Positions 24,193-34,500 of a stretch of 64,000 nucleotides of DNA are shown piece after piece. The DNA is from Lysobacter sp. K5869 (lineage in GTDB: Bacteria; Pseudomonadota; Gammaproteobacteria; Xanthomonadales; Xanthomonadaceae): contig NZ_CP072597.1 of the NCBI RefSeq assembly GCF_018847975.1, positions 2,643,001 to 2,707,000 of the forward strand. Direction: 5' to 3'. The notes beneath the pieces were generated by a model, which saw only the letters and a program-made list of their open reading frames with translations, was not told where the DNA came from and ran no database searches. Numbering within the stretch: the stretch's first letter is position 1; the number at the start of each line of letters is the position of its first letter. A program made the translations under genes and the position numbers.

Positions 24193-25509
24193 TTAGCCGT
24201 TCGCCGCGGCGACGGCAGCGCGCGCGCCGGCGGCGTTGGCCGAGCAGGCGCGGGCGTATTCGTCCAGGCACAGGCCGATGCGGTGGCGCGCCAGCGCGTC
24301 GGGCGTGTTGGCCAGGGCGCCGGCGCGCACGGCGCGGTACTGCTCGGGCAGGTGCTGGCTGAGCAGGACCAACGGCGCCGGGTGCGCGCGCAGGTTGTCG
24401 AACAGGCGCTGCACGGCGGCGACCAGGGCCGGTTCGCCCCAGTAATAGCGGCAGCGGTCGCTCAGCGCGTACAGGCGCAACAGATGCAGCTCGCGTTCGT
24501 CGCCGTGGTAGTGCTGCTGCCAGTGGCGCGGGTTTTCGAGCATGCAACGTTCCAGCGTCTGCGGCAGGTTCGAGCGTCGTTCCGGCGGCAGCAGCTCGGC
24601 CTCGATCGCGGCCAGCGCGAACAGCGCCTCGCGGTAAGCGAAGGTCGCGGCCGGACCGACCTTGAGGATGGCGAAGTGATCGCGCACCAGCGCGTGCAGG
24701 CCGTCTTCGCGCTGGTAGTCGGTGGAGTGCGCCTCGAACACGATGCGCGGCTGGCGTTCGAGGAAATCCGCCAACGCGCGCGCGGCGGCCGGATCGTAGT
24801 CGTGCACGCTGCTGTGGTCGAAATCGACGCCGGGCTGCACCACCATCGCGATCACCCGTTCCCAGGCGGCGGCCAGATCGGGCGCGGCGAACGCGTCGCG
24901 GTGGATCGCCAGCGTCTGTTCGGCGGCCTGCGGCGTGGTCACCGCCAAACCGCCGGCCAGCGAGGCTTCGCCGCCGGGCACCGGCACTTCGGTGCCGATC
25001 ACGTAGACCGGCGGCGGCAAGCCGTGCGCGGCGGCGGTGCGTTCGGCGATGCGCGCCAGTTCGGCCGAGCGCGCGGCGACGACGGCGTCGGGCAGCGGGG
25101 TCGGGTCGTCGGCGCAGGACATGCTGCAGTCGAGGTGGATCTTGTGGAAACCGGCGGCGACGTAGGCTTCGATCAGCACCCGCGCGTGCGCCATCGCTTC
25201 CTCGGCCGGGCGCTTTTGCCACGCGTTGGGGCCGAGGTGGTCGCCGCCGAGCACGAGGCGTTCGCTGGGGAAATTTTCTTCGCGCGCGAGCCGCAGCACG
25301 TAATCGCGGTACTGCGGCGGCGTCATGCCGGTGTAGCCGCCGAACTGATCGACCTGATTGGAGGTCGCCTCGATCAGCAGCAAGGTGTCGTGGCGGCGCG
25401 CCACGTCCATCGCCGCGCGCAGCACCAGCTCGTTGCTGCAGCACACGCTGTACAAGCCGACGTTGCGGCCTTGGCGGTGGGAGGCGATCAGCGATTGCAC
25501 GGGCGACAT
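24193..25509 (-). CDS. kbaZ: D-tagatose-1,6-bisphosphate aldolase non-catalytic subunit (GatZ/KbaZ/AgaZ family)
   Basis: This encodes 438 residues, the usual length; the frame extends upstream only as a shadow. Family signatures seen: GLYSVCCSNELVLRAAMDVA, LLIEATSNQVDQFGGYTGM, LGGDHLGPNAWQ, FHKIHLDCSMSCADD, IGTEVPVPGGE, LKVGPAATFAYREALFAL. In enterobacteria this subunit stabilises the class II aldolase KbaY/GatY, which splits tagatose-1,6-bisphosphate into DHAP and glyceraldehyde-3-phosphate. No KbaY/GatY gene is in this window. Some reconstructions have linked AgaZ to the tagatose-6-P kinase step, so its precise job here is open. Confidence 0.9.
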   Translation of the reverse strand: MSPVQSLIASHRQGRNVGLYSVCCSNELVLRAAMDVARRHDTLLLIEATSNQVDQFGGYTGMTPPQYRDYVLRLAREENFPSERLVLGGDHLGPNAWQKRPAEEAMAHARVLIEAYVAAGFHKIHLDCSMSCADDPTPLPDAVVAARSAELARIAERTAAAHGLPPPVYVIGTEVPVPGGEASLAGGLAVTTPQAAEQTLAIHRDAFAAPDLAAAWERVIAMVVQPGVDFDHSSVHDYDPAAARALADFLERQPRIVFEAHSTDYQREDGLHALVRDHFAILKVGPAATFAYREALFALAAIEAELLPPERRSNLPQTLERCMLENPRHWQQHYHGDERELHLLRLYALSDRCRYYWGEPALVAAVQRLFDNLRAHPAPLVLLSQHLPEQYRAVRAGALANTPDALARHRIGLCLDEYARACSANAAGARAAVAAANG

Positions 25510-25550
25510 GGGCGCAGCTCCAGCGAAGACGGCTTCAGAGGACGAGAAAA

Positions 25551-26483
25551 TCAAGAAAGAGCGAGCAAGGCGGCGCCGCGGGCGCCGCCGGCGTCGCCGA
25601 AACGCGGCGGCACGATCGGCGGGACTTGCACGCCGGCGAACAGATGCGCGGACACCGCGGCGGGCAACACGTCGTACAGCGGCGCGTGTTGCGACAAACC
25701 GCCGCCGAGCACGATCACGTGCGGGTCGACCGCGAGCACCAGCGCGGCGAGGCTGTGGCCGAGCAGATCCAGATGGATCGCCAGCACCTGCCGCGCGCGC
25801 GCATCGCCCGCGTCGGCCTGCGCGAACACCGCGCCGGCTTCGGACGCGTCGCCGCCGAAGTGGCGGTACAGCGCGACCAAGCCGCTGCCGGAGACATAAC
25901 GCTCCACGCAACCGCGCAGACCGCAAGCGCACTCGATCACCGGCAAACCGTGGCGTTGCAGCAGATGCGCCGGCACGCTCCAGTGGCCCCATTCGCCGGC
26001 CAAACCGTTGAAGCCGGCGACCAGGCGGCCGTCGAGGCAATAGCCGCCGCCCGCGCCGGTGCCGAGGATCGCGCCGAACATGCTCGGATAGCCTTCGGCC
26101 GCGCCGCCGTGCGCTTCGGACAAGGCGAAGCACTGCAAATCGTTGCCGAAACGCAGCGGCCGGCGCAGCCGCGCCTGCAGATCCGCGGCGACGGCGCGGC
26201 CGGTCAGCGCCGGCACGTTGGCGCTGAGCTGCAAGCCGCTGCGGCGGTCGCGCACGCCGGGCAGGGCGATGCCGACCGCCGCGTCCGTCTGCGCGAGTTC
26301 GGCGTCGGCGTCGGCCACCAACTGTTCCAGCGCGGCCAGGAAACCGTGGTAATCGCCCTGCGGCGTGGCGATGCGGCGGCGATGCCGCACGTCGAGCGTC
26401 TTCGCATCGCAAGCGACCAGTTCGATCTTGGTGCCACCGATGTCGATGCCGTAACCGACCGCGGTGCGCGCTGCCTCAGCCAT
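25551..26483 (-). CDS. ROK-family N-acetylhexosamine kinase
   Basis: This encodes 310 residues from ATG 26483, five bases after the agaS stop. The ATP phosphate loop is GIDIGGTK (residues 12-19), the catalytic Asp115 lies in RFGNDLQCFAL, GTGAGGGYCLDG follows, and the ROK zinc site is His167 (GEWGHW) with CACGLRGC (Cys185, 187, 192). It phosphorylates GalNAc or GlcNAc at C6 in the cytoplasm; context favours GalNAc. This implies that free amino sugar enters the cell rather than being phosphorylated by a PTS. Confidence 0.92.
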   Translation of the reverse strand: MAEAARTAVGYGIDIGGTKIELVACDAKTLDVRHRRRIATPQGDYHGFLAALEQLVADADAELAQTDAAVGIALPGVRDRRSGLQLSANVPALTGRAVAADLQARLRRPLRFGNDLQCFALSEAHGGAAEGYPSMFGAILGTGAGGGYCLDGRLVAGFNGLAGEWGHWSVPAHLLQRHGLPVIECACGLRGCVERYVSGSGLVALYRHFGGDASEAGAVFAQADAGDARARQVLAIHLDLLGHSLAALVLAVDPHVIVLGGGLSQHAPLYDVLPAAVSAHLFAGVQVPPIVPPRFGDAGGARGAALLALS

Positions 26484-26488
26484 GATGC

Positions 26489-27643
26489 TCAGCCATGATG
26501 GATGGTGACGCCCTTGACCACGCGGTTGACGGTGCCGTCGGGGAAGGGATTGTCCGGGGTCAGGCCGAGCGCGGCCGAACGCTGCAGCGCGTAGATCTGG
26601 GCGAAGGTCAGCCACACCGGCGCCAGCCAGCTGTCGTCGAGCGGCGGTACGCGCAGGGTGTGCTCGTCGTCGCCGCCGATGTCCGAATGCGGGCCGATCG
26701 CCAGTACCTGCCCCGCCACGCCGTCGCGGCGCAGTTCGTCGAGCAGGTCTTGTTCGTAACGGCGCGCCAACGCGTACGCGCTGCGGATCACCACCACCAG
26801 GGTGTCGCCGTCGAGCGTGGACTTGGGGCCGTGGCGGAACCCCAGCGGCGTGTTGGCGAGCGCCAGCACTTGCCCGGCGGTGAGTTCGAGCACCTTCAGC
26901 GCGGCTTCGCGCGCGAGCGGCTCCAGCGGGCCGCTGGCGAGGTAGATCACCCGGTCGAACGGACGCTGCGCCAGCGCGCCGGCGGCCGCGTCCCACTGCG
27001 CGAGGCCTTCGCGCGCGAGCGCGGCGACTTGGCGCAGATGCTCCAGACGCTGCTCCCACGGCGCGGCGTCGAACACGCTCAGCGCCGTCAACAGCATGCA
27101 GCTCAGGCTGCTGGTCATGGCGAAGGCGCGGTCGCAGCTCGCCGCCGGCATCAGCAGGGTGCAGGTGTCCTCGCGCCCGGCGGCGCGGCGCGCGAGTTCG
27201 CCGTCGGGATTGCAGGTGATGTCGAGGAAACGCGCGTGTTCGACCTGCGCGCGCACCAGTTCGACCGCGGCCACGCTCTCCGGGCTGGAACCGCTGCGCG
27301 CGAACGACACCAGCAGGGTGGGGCGGTCGCGCTGCAGGTATAGCGCCGGATGGGTGAGCAGGCTGGTGGTGTGCACCGCGCGCACGTCGGCCGGCCATTG
27401 CGCGTTGATGCGGTCGGCGACCAGGTCGGCGATGAAGCCCGAGCTGCCGGCGCCGGTGAACAGCACGCGCTGGTTCGGGTCGTTGAGGCGGTCGCCGAGG
27501 AAGGCGTGCACGCGTTCGCGCGCCTGCGCCAAATCCTGCGCCAGTTGTTCCCACAACGCCGGTTGCTGGGCGATCTCGGCGGCGGTGTCGGCTCCGCCCA
27601 GGCGCTGCCAGGCGGACGAATCGGAAAGCGGAGTGGCGTCCAT
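26489..27643 (-). CDS. agaS: AgaS-type SIS-domain galactosamine-6-phosphate deaminase/isomerase
   Basis: This encodes 384 residues with two SIS domains. The first has VLFTGAGSSGFIADLVADRI and LLVSFARSGSSPESVAAVEL; the second has VIYLASGPLEPLAREAALKV and NTPLGFRHGPKSTLDGDTL. In characterised systems AgaS converts GalN-6-P to tagatose-6-P with release of ammonia. It is the first gene of the minus-strand operon; its upstream region contains the palindromic candidate operators. Order agaS-kinase-kbaZ-regulator-nagA fits one transcript. Confidence 0.9.
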   Translation of the reverse strand: MDATPLSDSSAWQRLGGADTAAEIAQQPALWEQLAQDLAQARERVHAFLGDRLNDPNQRVLFTGAGSSGFIADLVADRINAQWPADVRAVHTTSLLTHPALYLQRDRPTLLVSFARSGSSPESVAAVELVRAQVEHARFLDITCNPDGELARRAAGREDTCTLLMPAASCDRAFAMTSSLSCMLLTALSVFDAAPWEQRLEHLRQVAALAREGLAQWDAAAGALAQRPFDRVIYLASGPLEPLAREAALKVLELTAGQVLALANTPLGFRHGPKSTLDGDTLVVVIRSAYALARRYEQDLLDELRRDGVAGQVLAIGPHSDIGGDDEHTLRVPPLDDSWLAPVWLTFAQIYALQRSAALGLTPDNPFPDGTVNRVVKGVTIHHG

Positions 27644-27681
27644 GAAAGATCCCTGTTGAGCGACGGCACGATCAGCGTTTT

Positions 27682-27706
27682 CTTTCGGAAAGTCAATTAT
27701 CGAAAG
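27682..27706 (-). promoter_or_regulatory. candidate operator and -10 for the agaS operon
   Basis: CTTTCGGAAAG (27682-27692) is a 5-bp inverted repeat about one centre base, with another GAAAG at 27702-27706. On the minus strand GATAAT (complement of 27696-27701) is a good -10; no strong -35 is seen. TTTC/GAAA half-sites are typical of AgaR-bound regions in enterobacteria. More CTTTCG words occur at 27783 and 27843. Confidence 0.5.
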
Positions 27707-27886
27707 TAAAACAAAAGAAATTGGCCGAACGGGCTTCGTCTGCGAGCCGCTCGAATCAAAGCGAAAGCTGCAGCGGGTTCGGCTTTCGTTGCGGGCTTAA
27801 CAGGCATTTTCAGCATGTTTAGAAAGTATTGCGCTGCACAATCTTTCGTTTTGACGAAGAAATTCTTCCTTTTTCCTTTCAATTCA

Positions 27887-27916
27887 TTGACAGGTTTCGA
27901 AAACCTGCCCTAGAGT
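27887..27916 (+). promoter_or_regulatory. promoter with palindromic operator before the GH31 gene
   Basis: TTGACA (27887-27892) is a perfect -35; TAGAGT (27911-27916) is a 4/6 -10 at 18-bp spacing. Overlapping the spacer is the palindrome CAGGTTTCGAAAACCTG (27891-27907; 7-bp arms, 3-bp centre), well placed for repression. A start of transcription near 27923 rules out the far-upstream Met at 27829 as the GH31 start. Confidence 0.65.
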
Positions 27917-27987
27917 CGGCCGCACTCGCTTTTCGTTCTTCGGTTTTCGCCCGCAGCGCGGGCCTTGGGGGCAAGGTGGAATTCCGT

Positions 27988-30900
27988 GTGCGTCGTCCGC
28001 GACTGTCGAGCGCGATCCTCTCCGGCGCCGTGTCGGCCGCGTTGGCCGCGTCGGCGTTGCCGGCGGCGGCCGAGCCGGTCGGCAACCTGCGCGCGGTGCG
28101 CGCCGGCGACGGCGCGACGCCGAACTGGGAGCTGAGCACCGATACCGGCAGCGTGCTGCGCATCGAGGTACTCGCCGACGACATCGTGCGGGTGCAGGCC
28201 GGCCGCCGCGGCAAGCTCGCGCCCGCCGGCGACAAGGCCGCGCCGATCGTGCTGCCGCAGCCGGCCAGCAAAACCGAGGCCGCGCTGGAAGAAGACGCGA
28301 ACGAAGTGCGCGTGCGCACCGGCGCGCTGGTGCTGCACGTGCAGCGGCAGCCGCTGAAGCTGAGCCTGGAGCGCATCGACGGCGAACGCCGCGCGCCGCT
28401 GTGGCAGGAATTGCAGCCGCTGGATCTCGACGCGAGCCAAAGCGTGCAAGTGCTGTCGTCGCAAGCCGACGAAGCGTTCTACGGCGGCGGCCAGCAGAAC
28501 GGCCGTTACCAATTCAAAGGCCGCGAGTTGGAAGTCTCGTATTCCGGCGGCTGGGAAGAAGGCGACCGTCCCAGCCCCGCGCCGATGCTGCTGAGCTCGC
28601 GCGGCTGGGGCATGTTGCGCAACACCTGGAGCGACGGCAGCTACGATCTGCGCCAGCCCGATCAGGCCACGCTGCTGCATCGCGAAGACCGCTTCGACGC
28701 GTATTACTTCGTCGGCGATCTGCCGCGCCTGCTCGAACGCTACACCCGCCTCACCGGCCGCGCCGGCTTGCTGCCGCGCTGGGCGCTGTCCTACGGCGAC
28801 GCCGATTGCTACAACGACGGCGACAACGTCAAGAAGCCCGGCACCGTGCCCGAAGGCTGGCACGACGGCCCGACCGGCACCACGCCGGACGTGGTCGAGA
28901 GCGTGGCGCGGCAGTACCGCGAACACGACATGCCCGGCGGCTGGATCCTGCCCAACGACGGCTACGGCTGCGGCTACAAGCAACTACCCGAAACGGTGAA
29001 GGGACTGGCCAAGTACGGCTTCCGCACCGGCCTGTGGACCGAGAACGGCGTCGACAAGATCGCCTGGGAAGTCGGCACCGCCGGCAGCCGCGTGCAGAAG
29101 CTCGACGTGGCCTGGACCGGCAAGGGCTATCAGTTCGCGATGGACGCCAACCAATCCGCGTTCAACGGCATCCTGCACAACTCCGACTCGCGCCCGTTCC
29201 TGTGGACGGTGATGGGCTGGGCCGGCATCCAGCGCTATGCGGTGGCGTGGACCGGCGATCAGAGCGCGAGTTGGGACTACATCCGCTGGCACGTGCCGAC
29301 CCTGATCGGCTCGGGCCTGTCGGGCATGGCCTACGCCACCGGCGACGTCGACGCGATCTTCGGCGGCAGCGCCGAGACCTACACCCGCGACTTGCAATGG
29401 AAGGCGTTCACGCCGGTGCTGATGGGCATGTCGGGCTGGTCGTCGAACGCGCGCAAGCATCCGTGGTGGTTCGACGAGCCCTACCGCAGCATCAACCGCG
29501 ATTACTTGAAGTTGAAGATGCGGCTGACGCCGTACATGTACGGCCTGACCCACCAAGCCGCGCAGACCGGCGCGCCGCCGGTGCGCGGGATGATGTGGGA
29601 TTACCCGCAAGACCCGCACGCGCGCGACGAGGCTTACAAGTATCAGTTCCTGCTCGGCCGCGACTTGTTGGTGGCGCCGGTGTACCGCAGCCAGGCCGCG
29701 AGCCGCGGCTGGCGGCGCGGCATCCACCTGCCGGCCGGCCGCTGGATCGATTACTGGGACGGCCGCGCCGTGCAGGCCGGCGCCGCCGGCCGCGACCTCG
29801 ACCGTCCGGTCGATCTGGCCACGCTGCCGCTGTTCGTGCGCGCCGGCGCGATCGTGCCGATGCACCCGGCGATGCTCTACGACGGCGAGAAGCCGCTCGA
29901 CGAAATCACCTTCGACGTGTATCCGCAGGGCGATTCGCAGTACGCGATGTACGAGGACGACGGCAACACCCGCCGCTACGAACAAGGCGAGTCGAGCACC
30001 CAGCAAGTGCGCATGAGCGCGCCGGCGCAGGGCAGCGGCCCGGTGACGGTGGCGATCGACGCGGTCCAAGGCCAGTACCAAGGCCAGCTGCCGCAGCGCC
30101 GCTACGCGCTGCGCGTGCTGAGCCGGCAGGCGCCGCGCGCGGTGTCGCTGGACGGGCGCGCGTTGCCGAAGCTCGCCGACGCCGCGGCGTGGCAGGCCGC
30201 GGCGGAAGGCTGGTATTTCGATCCGGCCGAGCGCAAGGGCACCGTGCACGTGCGCACCGCCGCGGTCGATATCCGCAAGCCGCTGCAGTTCGCGCTCGAC
30301 ATCGCGGTCGCCAAGGCCGACGCCGACGACGCGTATCCGGCCGCGCCGGCCTTGGGCCGCGCGCTGCCCGCCGACAGCTTGCTGGTGGTCAACCGTCCGG
30401 CCGAAGAGCCCGGCCACGCGCTGGAAAACGCCTTCGACGACGATGCCAAGACGTGGTTCCGCAGCGTGCGCAACCAAGCCGTGCGCACCGGCGCGCACGA
30501 ATGGACGATTGGTTTCGGCGAACGCAAGCTGATCGACGGCATCGAGCTGGCGCCGCGCAACGACCAACACTGGAAGCATGGTCAGGTGCGCGATTACGAG
30601 GTGTACCTGGGCGACAGCAACGGCGAGTGGGGCGAACCGGTCGCGCGCGGCCGCCTGCAGCTCAAGCAGGAGATGCAGCGCATCGACTTCCCGGCGCACG
30701 CCGGCCGCTTGCTGCGCTTCCGCGTGCTGAGCGTGCAGAACCCCGAGGGCGACGGCGCCTCCGGCAGCGACCCGATGGTCGTCGCCGCGCAGGGCGGCGC
30801 CGCGCGCGCGGTCGATGCTTTACAGCCGCGCGACGTCGGCCCGATCGCTTTGTCCAGCTTCCACATCCTCGAACACCAAGAGCCGGAGCGGCCGGCACAG

Positions 30901-31344
30901 CAACGCTATCTCTCCGAGCTGCCGTTGCCGGCCGCGCTGGCCACACAAGCGCGCGCCGACCGCGCGTTCCGCGGCGATGCGCCGCTGCGCATGAACGGTT
31001 TGCTGTTCCGCCGCGGCCTCGGCGTCGGCGCGAGCAGCCGCATCGATCTGCGCTTGCAGGGCCAGTGGCGTTTGCTGCGCGCGGATCTGGGCATCGACGA
31101 CGCGTGCCGCGCCGCCGGCGGCCTGCAGTTCCAGGTCTGGGGCGACGGCCGCCTGCTCTACGACAGCGGCTTGGTCAAAGCGCCCGGCGTGGTCAAGCCG
31201 GAACTCGACATCCGCGGCCTGTCCGCCTTGAGCCTGCGCACGCTCGGCGCGCAGGGCAGCCAACCCGCCCAGGTCTGCGCCAACTGGGCCAACGCCGTAC
31301 TGATCGGCCAGGAGGGCGATGCCGCCAGCATCCTCGCGCCATGA
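27988..31344 (+). CDS. secreted GH31-family glycosidase with carbohydrate-binding domains, probable alpha-N-acetylgalactosaminidase
   Basis: About 1118 residues from GTG 27988, chosen because AAGGTGGA lies 7 bp upstream and a Sec signal (RRPRLSSAILSG to PAAAEP) follows. A GH31 N-terminal beta domain contains FYGGGQQNGRYQFKGRE. The TIM barrel has a candidate nucleophile Asp373 in KLDVAW and acid/base Asp424 in WTGDQS, a spacing and pattern I associate with the GalNAc-specific GH31 branch. The C-terminus has an F5/8-type domain (near residue 810, ENAFDDDAKTWF) and an NPCBM-type domain (from about 980). It would release terminal alpha-GalNAc, for example from mucin O-glycans. Gene context with the GalNAc pathway supports this; alpha-glucosidase or alpha-xylosidase are alternatives. 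Confidence 0.82.
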   Translation: MRRPRLSSAILSGAVSAALAASALPAAAEPVGNLRAVRAGDGATPNWELSTDTGSVLRIEVLADDIVRVQAGRRGKLAPAGDKAAPIVLPQPASKTEAALEEDANEVRVRTGALVLHVQRQPLKLSLERIDGERRAPLWQELQPLDLDASQSVQVLSSQADEAFYGGGQQNGRYQFKGRELEVSYSGGWEEGDRPSPAPMLLSSRGWGMLRNTWSDGSYDLRQPDQATLLHREDRFDAYYFVGDLPRLLERYTRLTGRAGLLPRWALSYGDADCYNDGDNVKKPGTVPEGWHDGPTGTTPDVVESVARQYREHDMPGGWILPNDGYGCGYKQLPETVKGLAKYGFRTGLWTENGVDKIAWEVGTAGSRVQKLDVAWTGKGYQFAMDANQSAFNGILHNSDSRPFLWTVMGWAGIQRYAVAWTGDQSASWDYIRWHVPTLIGSGLSGMAYATGDVDAIFGGSAETYTRDLQWKAFTPVLMGMSGWSSNARKHPWWFDEPYRSINRDYLKLKMRLTPYMYGLTHQAAQTGAPPVRGMMWDYPQDPHARDEAYKYQFLLGRDLLVAPVYRSQAASRGWRRGIHLPAGRWIDYWDGRAVQAGAAGRDLDRPVDLATLPLFVRAGAIVPMHPAMLYDGEKPLDEITFDVYPQGDSQYAMYEDDGNTRRYEQGESSTQQVRMSAPAQGSGPVTVAIDAVQGQYQGQLPQRRYALRVLSRQAPRAVSLDGRALPKLADAAAWQAAAEGWYFDPAERKGTVHVRTAAVDIRKPLQFALDIAVAKADADDAYPAAPALGRALPADSLLVVNRPAEEPGHALENAFDDDAKTWFRSVRNQAVRTGAHEWTIGFGERKLIDGIELAPRNDQHWKHGQVRDYEVYLGDSNGEWGEPVARGRLQLKQEMQRIDFPAHAGRLLRFRVLSVQNPEGDGASGSDPMVVAAQGGAARAVDALQPRDVGPIALSSFHILEHQEPERPAQQRYLSELPLPAALATQARADRAFRGDAPLRMNGLLFRRGLGVGASSRIDLRLQGQWRLLRADLGIDDACRAAGGLQFQVWGDGRLLYDSGLVKAPGVVKPELDIRGLSALSLRTLGAQGSQPAQVCANWANAVLIGQEGDAASILAP

Positions 31345-31535
31345 CCACGACCCGTCCGAATCTTCGCCACCGAACCCGCTGACCCCACGACGCAACGCCG
31401 AACACGCACCGCGCAAGACGTAACACCGCTCCTCCCCCCGCCCAAACCGACTGCGGCCGACCGGCCGCGGCCCGGGATCGCTGTTGCCCTTATTCCTGCC
31501 ATCCGCGCCGCAGTCATCCTGCCAGGAGAGTTCCG

Positions 31536-34500
31536 ATGTTGTCCGCCAGCCGCCGCACGCACCGCCATCGCGCCCATTGTCGTCCCCGCATTTCCAACAC
31601 CCCGCTGTCGCTGGCGCTGCTCGCCGCGTTGCTGAGCCAAGCGCCTCTCGCCGCCGCGCAGGACGCGCCGGAGGCCAAGGACAAGACCACCGAACTGTCG
31701 CGGGTGGAAGTCACCGGTTCCAACATCCGCCGCCTGGACGTGGAAACCGCCTCGCCCGTGCAGGTCATCAGCAAGCAGGACATCGAGAACATGGGCGCGC
31801 GCACGCTGCTGCAGGTGCTCGACAACCTGCCCGCGGCGCGTCCGGCGCAGCAGGATTCGCGCTCGCTGTTCACCGGTTCCGACGGCGCCTCGCAGGCCAA
31901 TCTGCGCGGCCTCGGCGCGCAGGCCACGCTGGTGCTGCTCAACGGCCGCCGCCTGTCGTACTACGGCGCGCCGGCCGGGTTCCAGACCCAGTTCGTCAAC
32001 ATCGACTCGATCCCCGCCGCGGCGATCGAGCGCATGGAAGTGCTCACCGACGGCGCTTCGGCGGTGTACGGCACCGACGCGATGGCCGGCGTCATCAACG
32101 TCATCACCAAGCGCAACTACCAGGGGCTGGAGGTCACCGCGACCACCGACACGTCCTCGCGCATCGATTCCTACGGCGAGCATCAGGCCAGCATCACCGG
32201 CGGCTTCGGCGATCTCAACGAAGACCGCTTCAACGTCTACGGCTCGTTCAATTTCTATCGCCGCGACGCGATTCCGCTGAGCGATTTCTACGACAAGCGG
32301 CCGAACCAGTACTACCTCAACAATCCGAACTACATCAAGAACCTGCGTCTGGGCACCGGCAGCAAGCCGGGCGAGTTCAATCCCGGTACGTATTTCGCCT
32401 TCGATCCGGCCACCGGCCGGCGCGTGCAAGAGGCGGCGCCGGGCTGCAACAACGTGCTCACCGGCGAGGCCGCCGGCCCGCGTTGCATCTGGCAGACCTG
32501 GATGAACAACGAGATCGACGCCGGCGCGCAGACCGAGCGCATGACCGGCTACGTCAACGCCCACTTCCTGATCGGCGAGAGCACCGAAGGCTTCGCCGAG
32601 CTGACCTACACCGACATCGACCTGCGCGCCAACGGCGGCACGCCGCGCGCCTTCAACACCACCACCGGCAATCCGACCAGCTGGTTCTCGCGCGACACCG
32701 GCGCCACGGTCAATCAGTTCCTGTATCCGTTCCTCGGCCCGAACAACGAGTACAACCGCGCCAGCCCCGAGCTGCGCGCGATGATGGGCGGCGTGGTCGG
32801 CCTGAATTACCTGTTGCAGGACGCCGGCAAGAACTACTTCGGCCAGCGCAACACCGACCAAAGCTATCGCGCCCTGGCCGGCCTGCGCGGCAACTTCGGC
32901 GACTGGAACTGGGAAACCGCGTTCGCCACCGCCGGCACGCATTCGATCACTTACCAGACGATCAACGTCAACCTCGACGGCTTCCGCAAGGCGTTCGGCC
33001 CGTTCACCGTCGATCCGGGCACCGGCCGCGTCATCATCTCCGATCACCCCGCGTACAAGTTCGGCGAGATCAGCGAGGCCAACGCGGCGCTGCTGCGCGA
33101 GGCGTATCCGACCTTCGACATCCAGTCCTGGACCCGCCTGCACACCCTCGACGGCAAGATCGAAGGCCCGCTGGCGCAGCTGCGCGGCGGCGAGATGCGC
33201 GCGGCGTTCGGCTTCAACATCAGCCGCGAGACCTTCTACACCCCGGGCAACGAGGACGCCGCGCGCGGCCTGATCACCCAGCAGGGCGGCTCGTGGTTCG
33301 ACGGCAAGCGCAACACCTATGCGCTGTTCGCCGAAACGGTCGCGCCGCTGACCGACAAGCTCGAACTCGACGCCGCGCTGCGCGTGGACAAGTACCCGAA
33401 CTTCAGCGCCAACGTCGCGCCGAAGATCGGCATCAAGTACCAGGTGCTGCCGCAGTTGCTGCTGCGCGGCACCTACTCGGAAGGCTTCCGCGCGCCGAGT
33501 CTGGCCGAGGCCGGCACCGGCGGCGTGTTCGCCCAGCTCGGCGGCTTCCGCGACGAACAGCGCTGCGCCGAGACCAACGCCATCGCCAATCTGCTGCGCC
33601 AGTCGCGCCGCGGCGGCGACGTGGATCTGGGCAATTCGCTGCTCAACGCCGATTGCAGCCGCACGGTCGCGCGCATGACCCAGCCCAACCAGGATCTGAA
33701 GCCGGAGAAGGCCAAGATCGCCACGCTGGGCTTCGTGTTCGAGCCGCTGGATTGGCTGTCGGTCTCGGCCGACTACTGGTTCGTGTACCGCCGCAACGAA
33801 ATCGCCGCGCCGGACTTCAGCAAGATCCAGGACATCTCCGAACTGATCCGTTCGCCGATCACCGACGCCGACCGCGCCGCGGTCGCGGCGCTGGCGGCGA
33901 TGTGCGCCGACCCGGCCAGCGGCGTGGCCTGCCCGGGCACGCTGCCGGGCTATACCGTCGGCAACGTCGCCAGCGTGGTCGGCCAGTACAAGAACCGCGG
34001 CCGCACCCTGATCGACGGTTTCGACATCGACGCGCGCAGCCGCTTCTCGCTGGGCGAGTGGGGCAACCTCAACGTCGGTCTGGCCGCGACCATCGCCGGC
34101 CGCAACCGCTCCTACCTCGACGACGAAAACGGCTGGTTCTACGGCGACACCGTCGGCTACTACAACAACCCGCGTCTGCGCGCGACGATCAACGCCGACT
34201 GGAACTACCAGAAGTTCACCACCAGCGTCTTCGTCAACTACGTCGGCGGCACCAAGTGGGCGCGCGAGCGCGTGGACGAGTTGGACAATAACGAGCAGAC
34301 CTGCACCGGCGGCTACCTGCCGGTGCCCAAGCCGCAGTGCGACGGCGCGCCGTCGTGGTGGACGGCGAACCTGAGCCTGAACTGGCGTCCGACCGACAAG
34401 ATCAACGTCGGCGTCACGGTCAAGAATCTGTTCGATCGTCTGCCGTTTTACGATCCCAACAGCTTCCTCGGCGACTCGCCGGATTACGCCAGCATCTTCG

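Noticed and set aside
27829..27987. Upstream start for the GH31 protein at 27829
   Set aside because: A convincing promoter lies inside this stretch (27887-27916), and the Sec signal peptide begins only after 27988.
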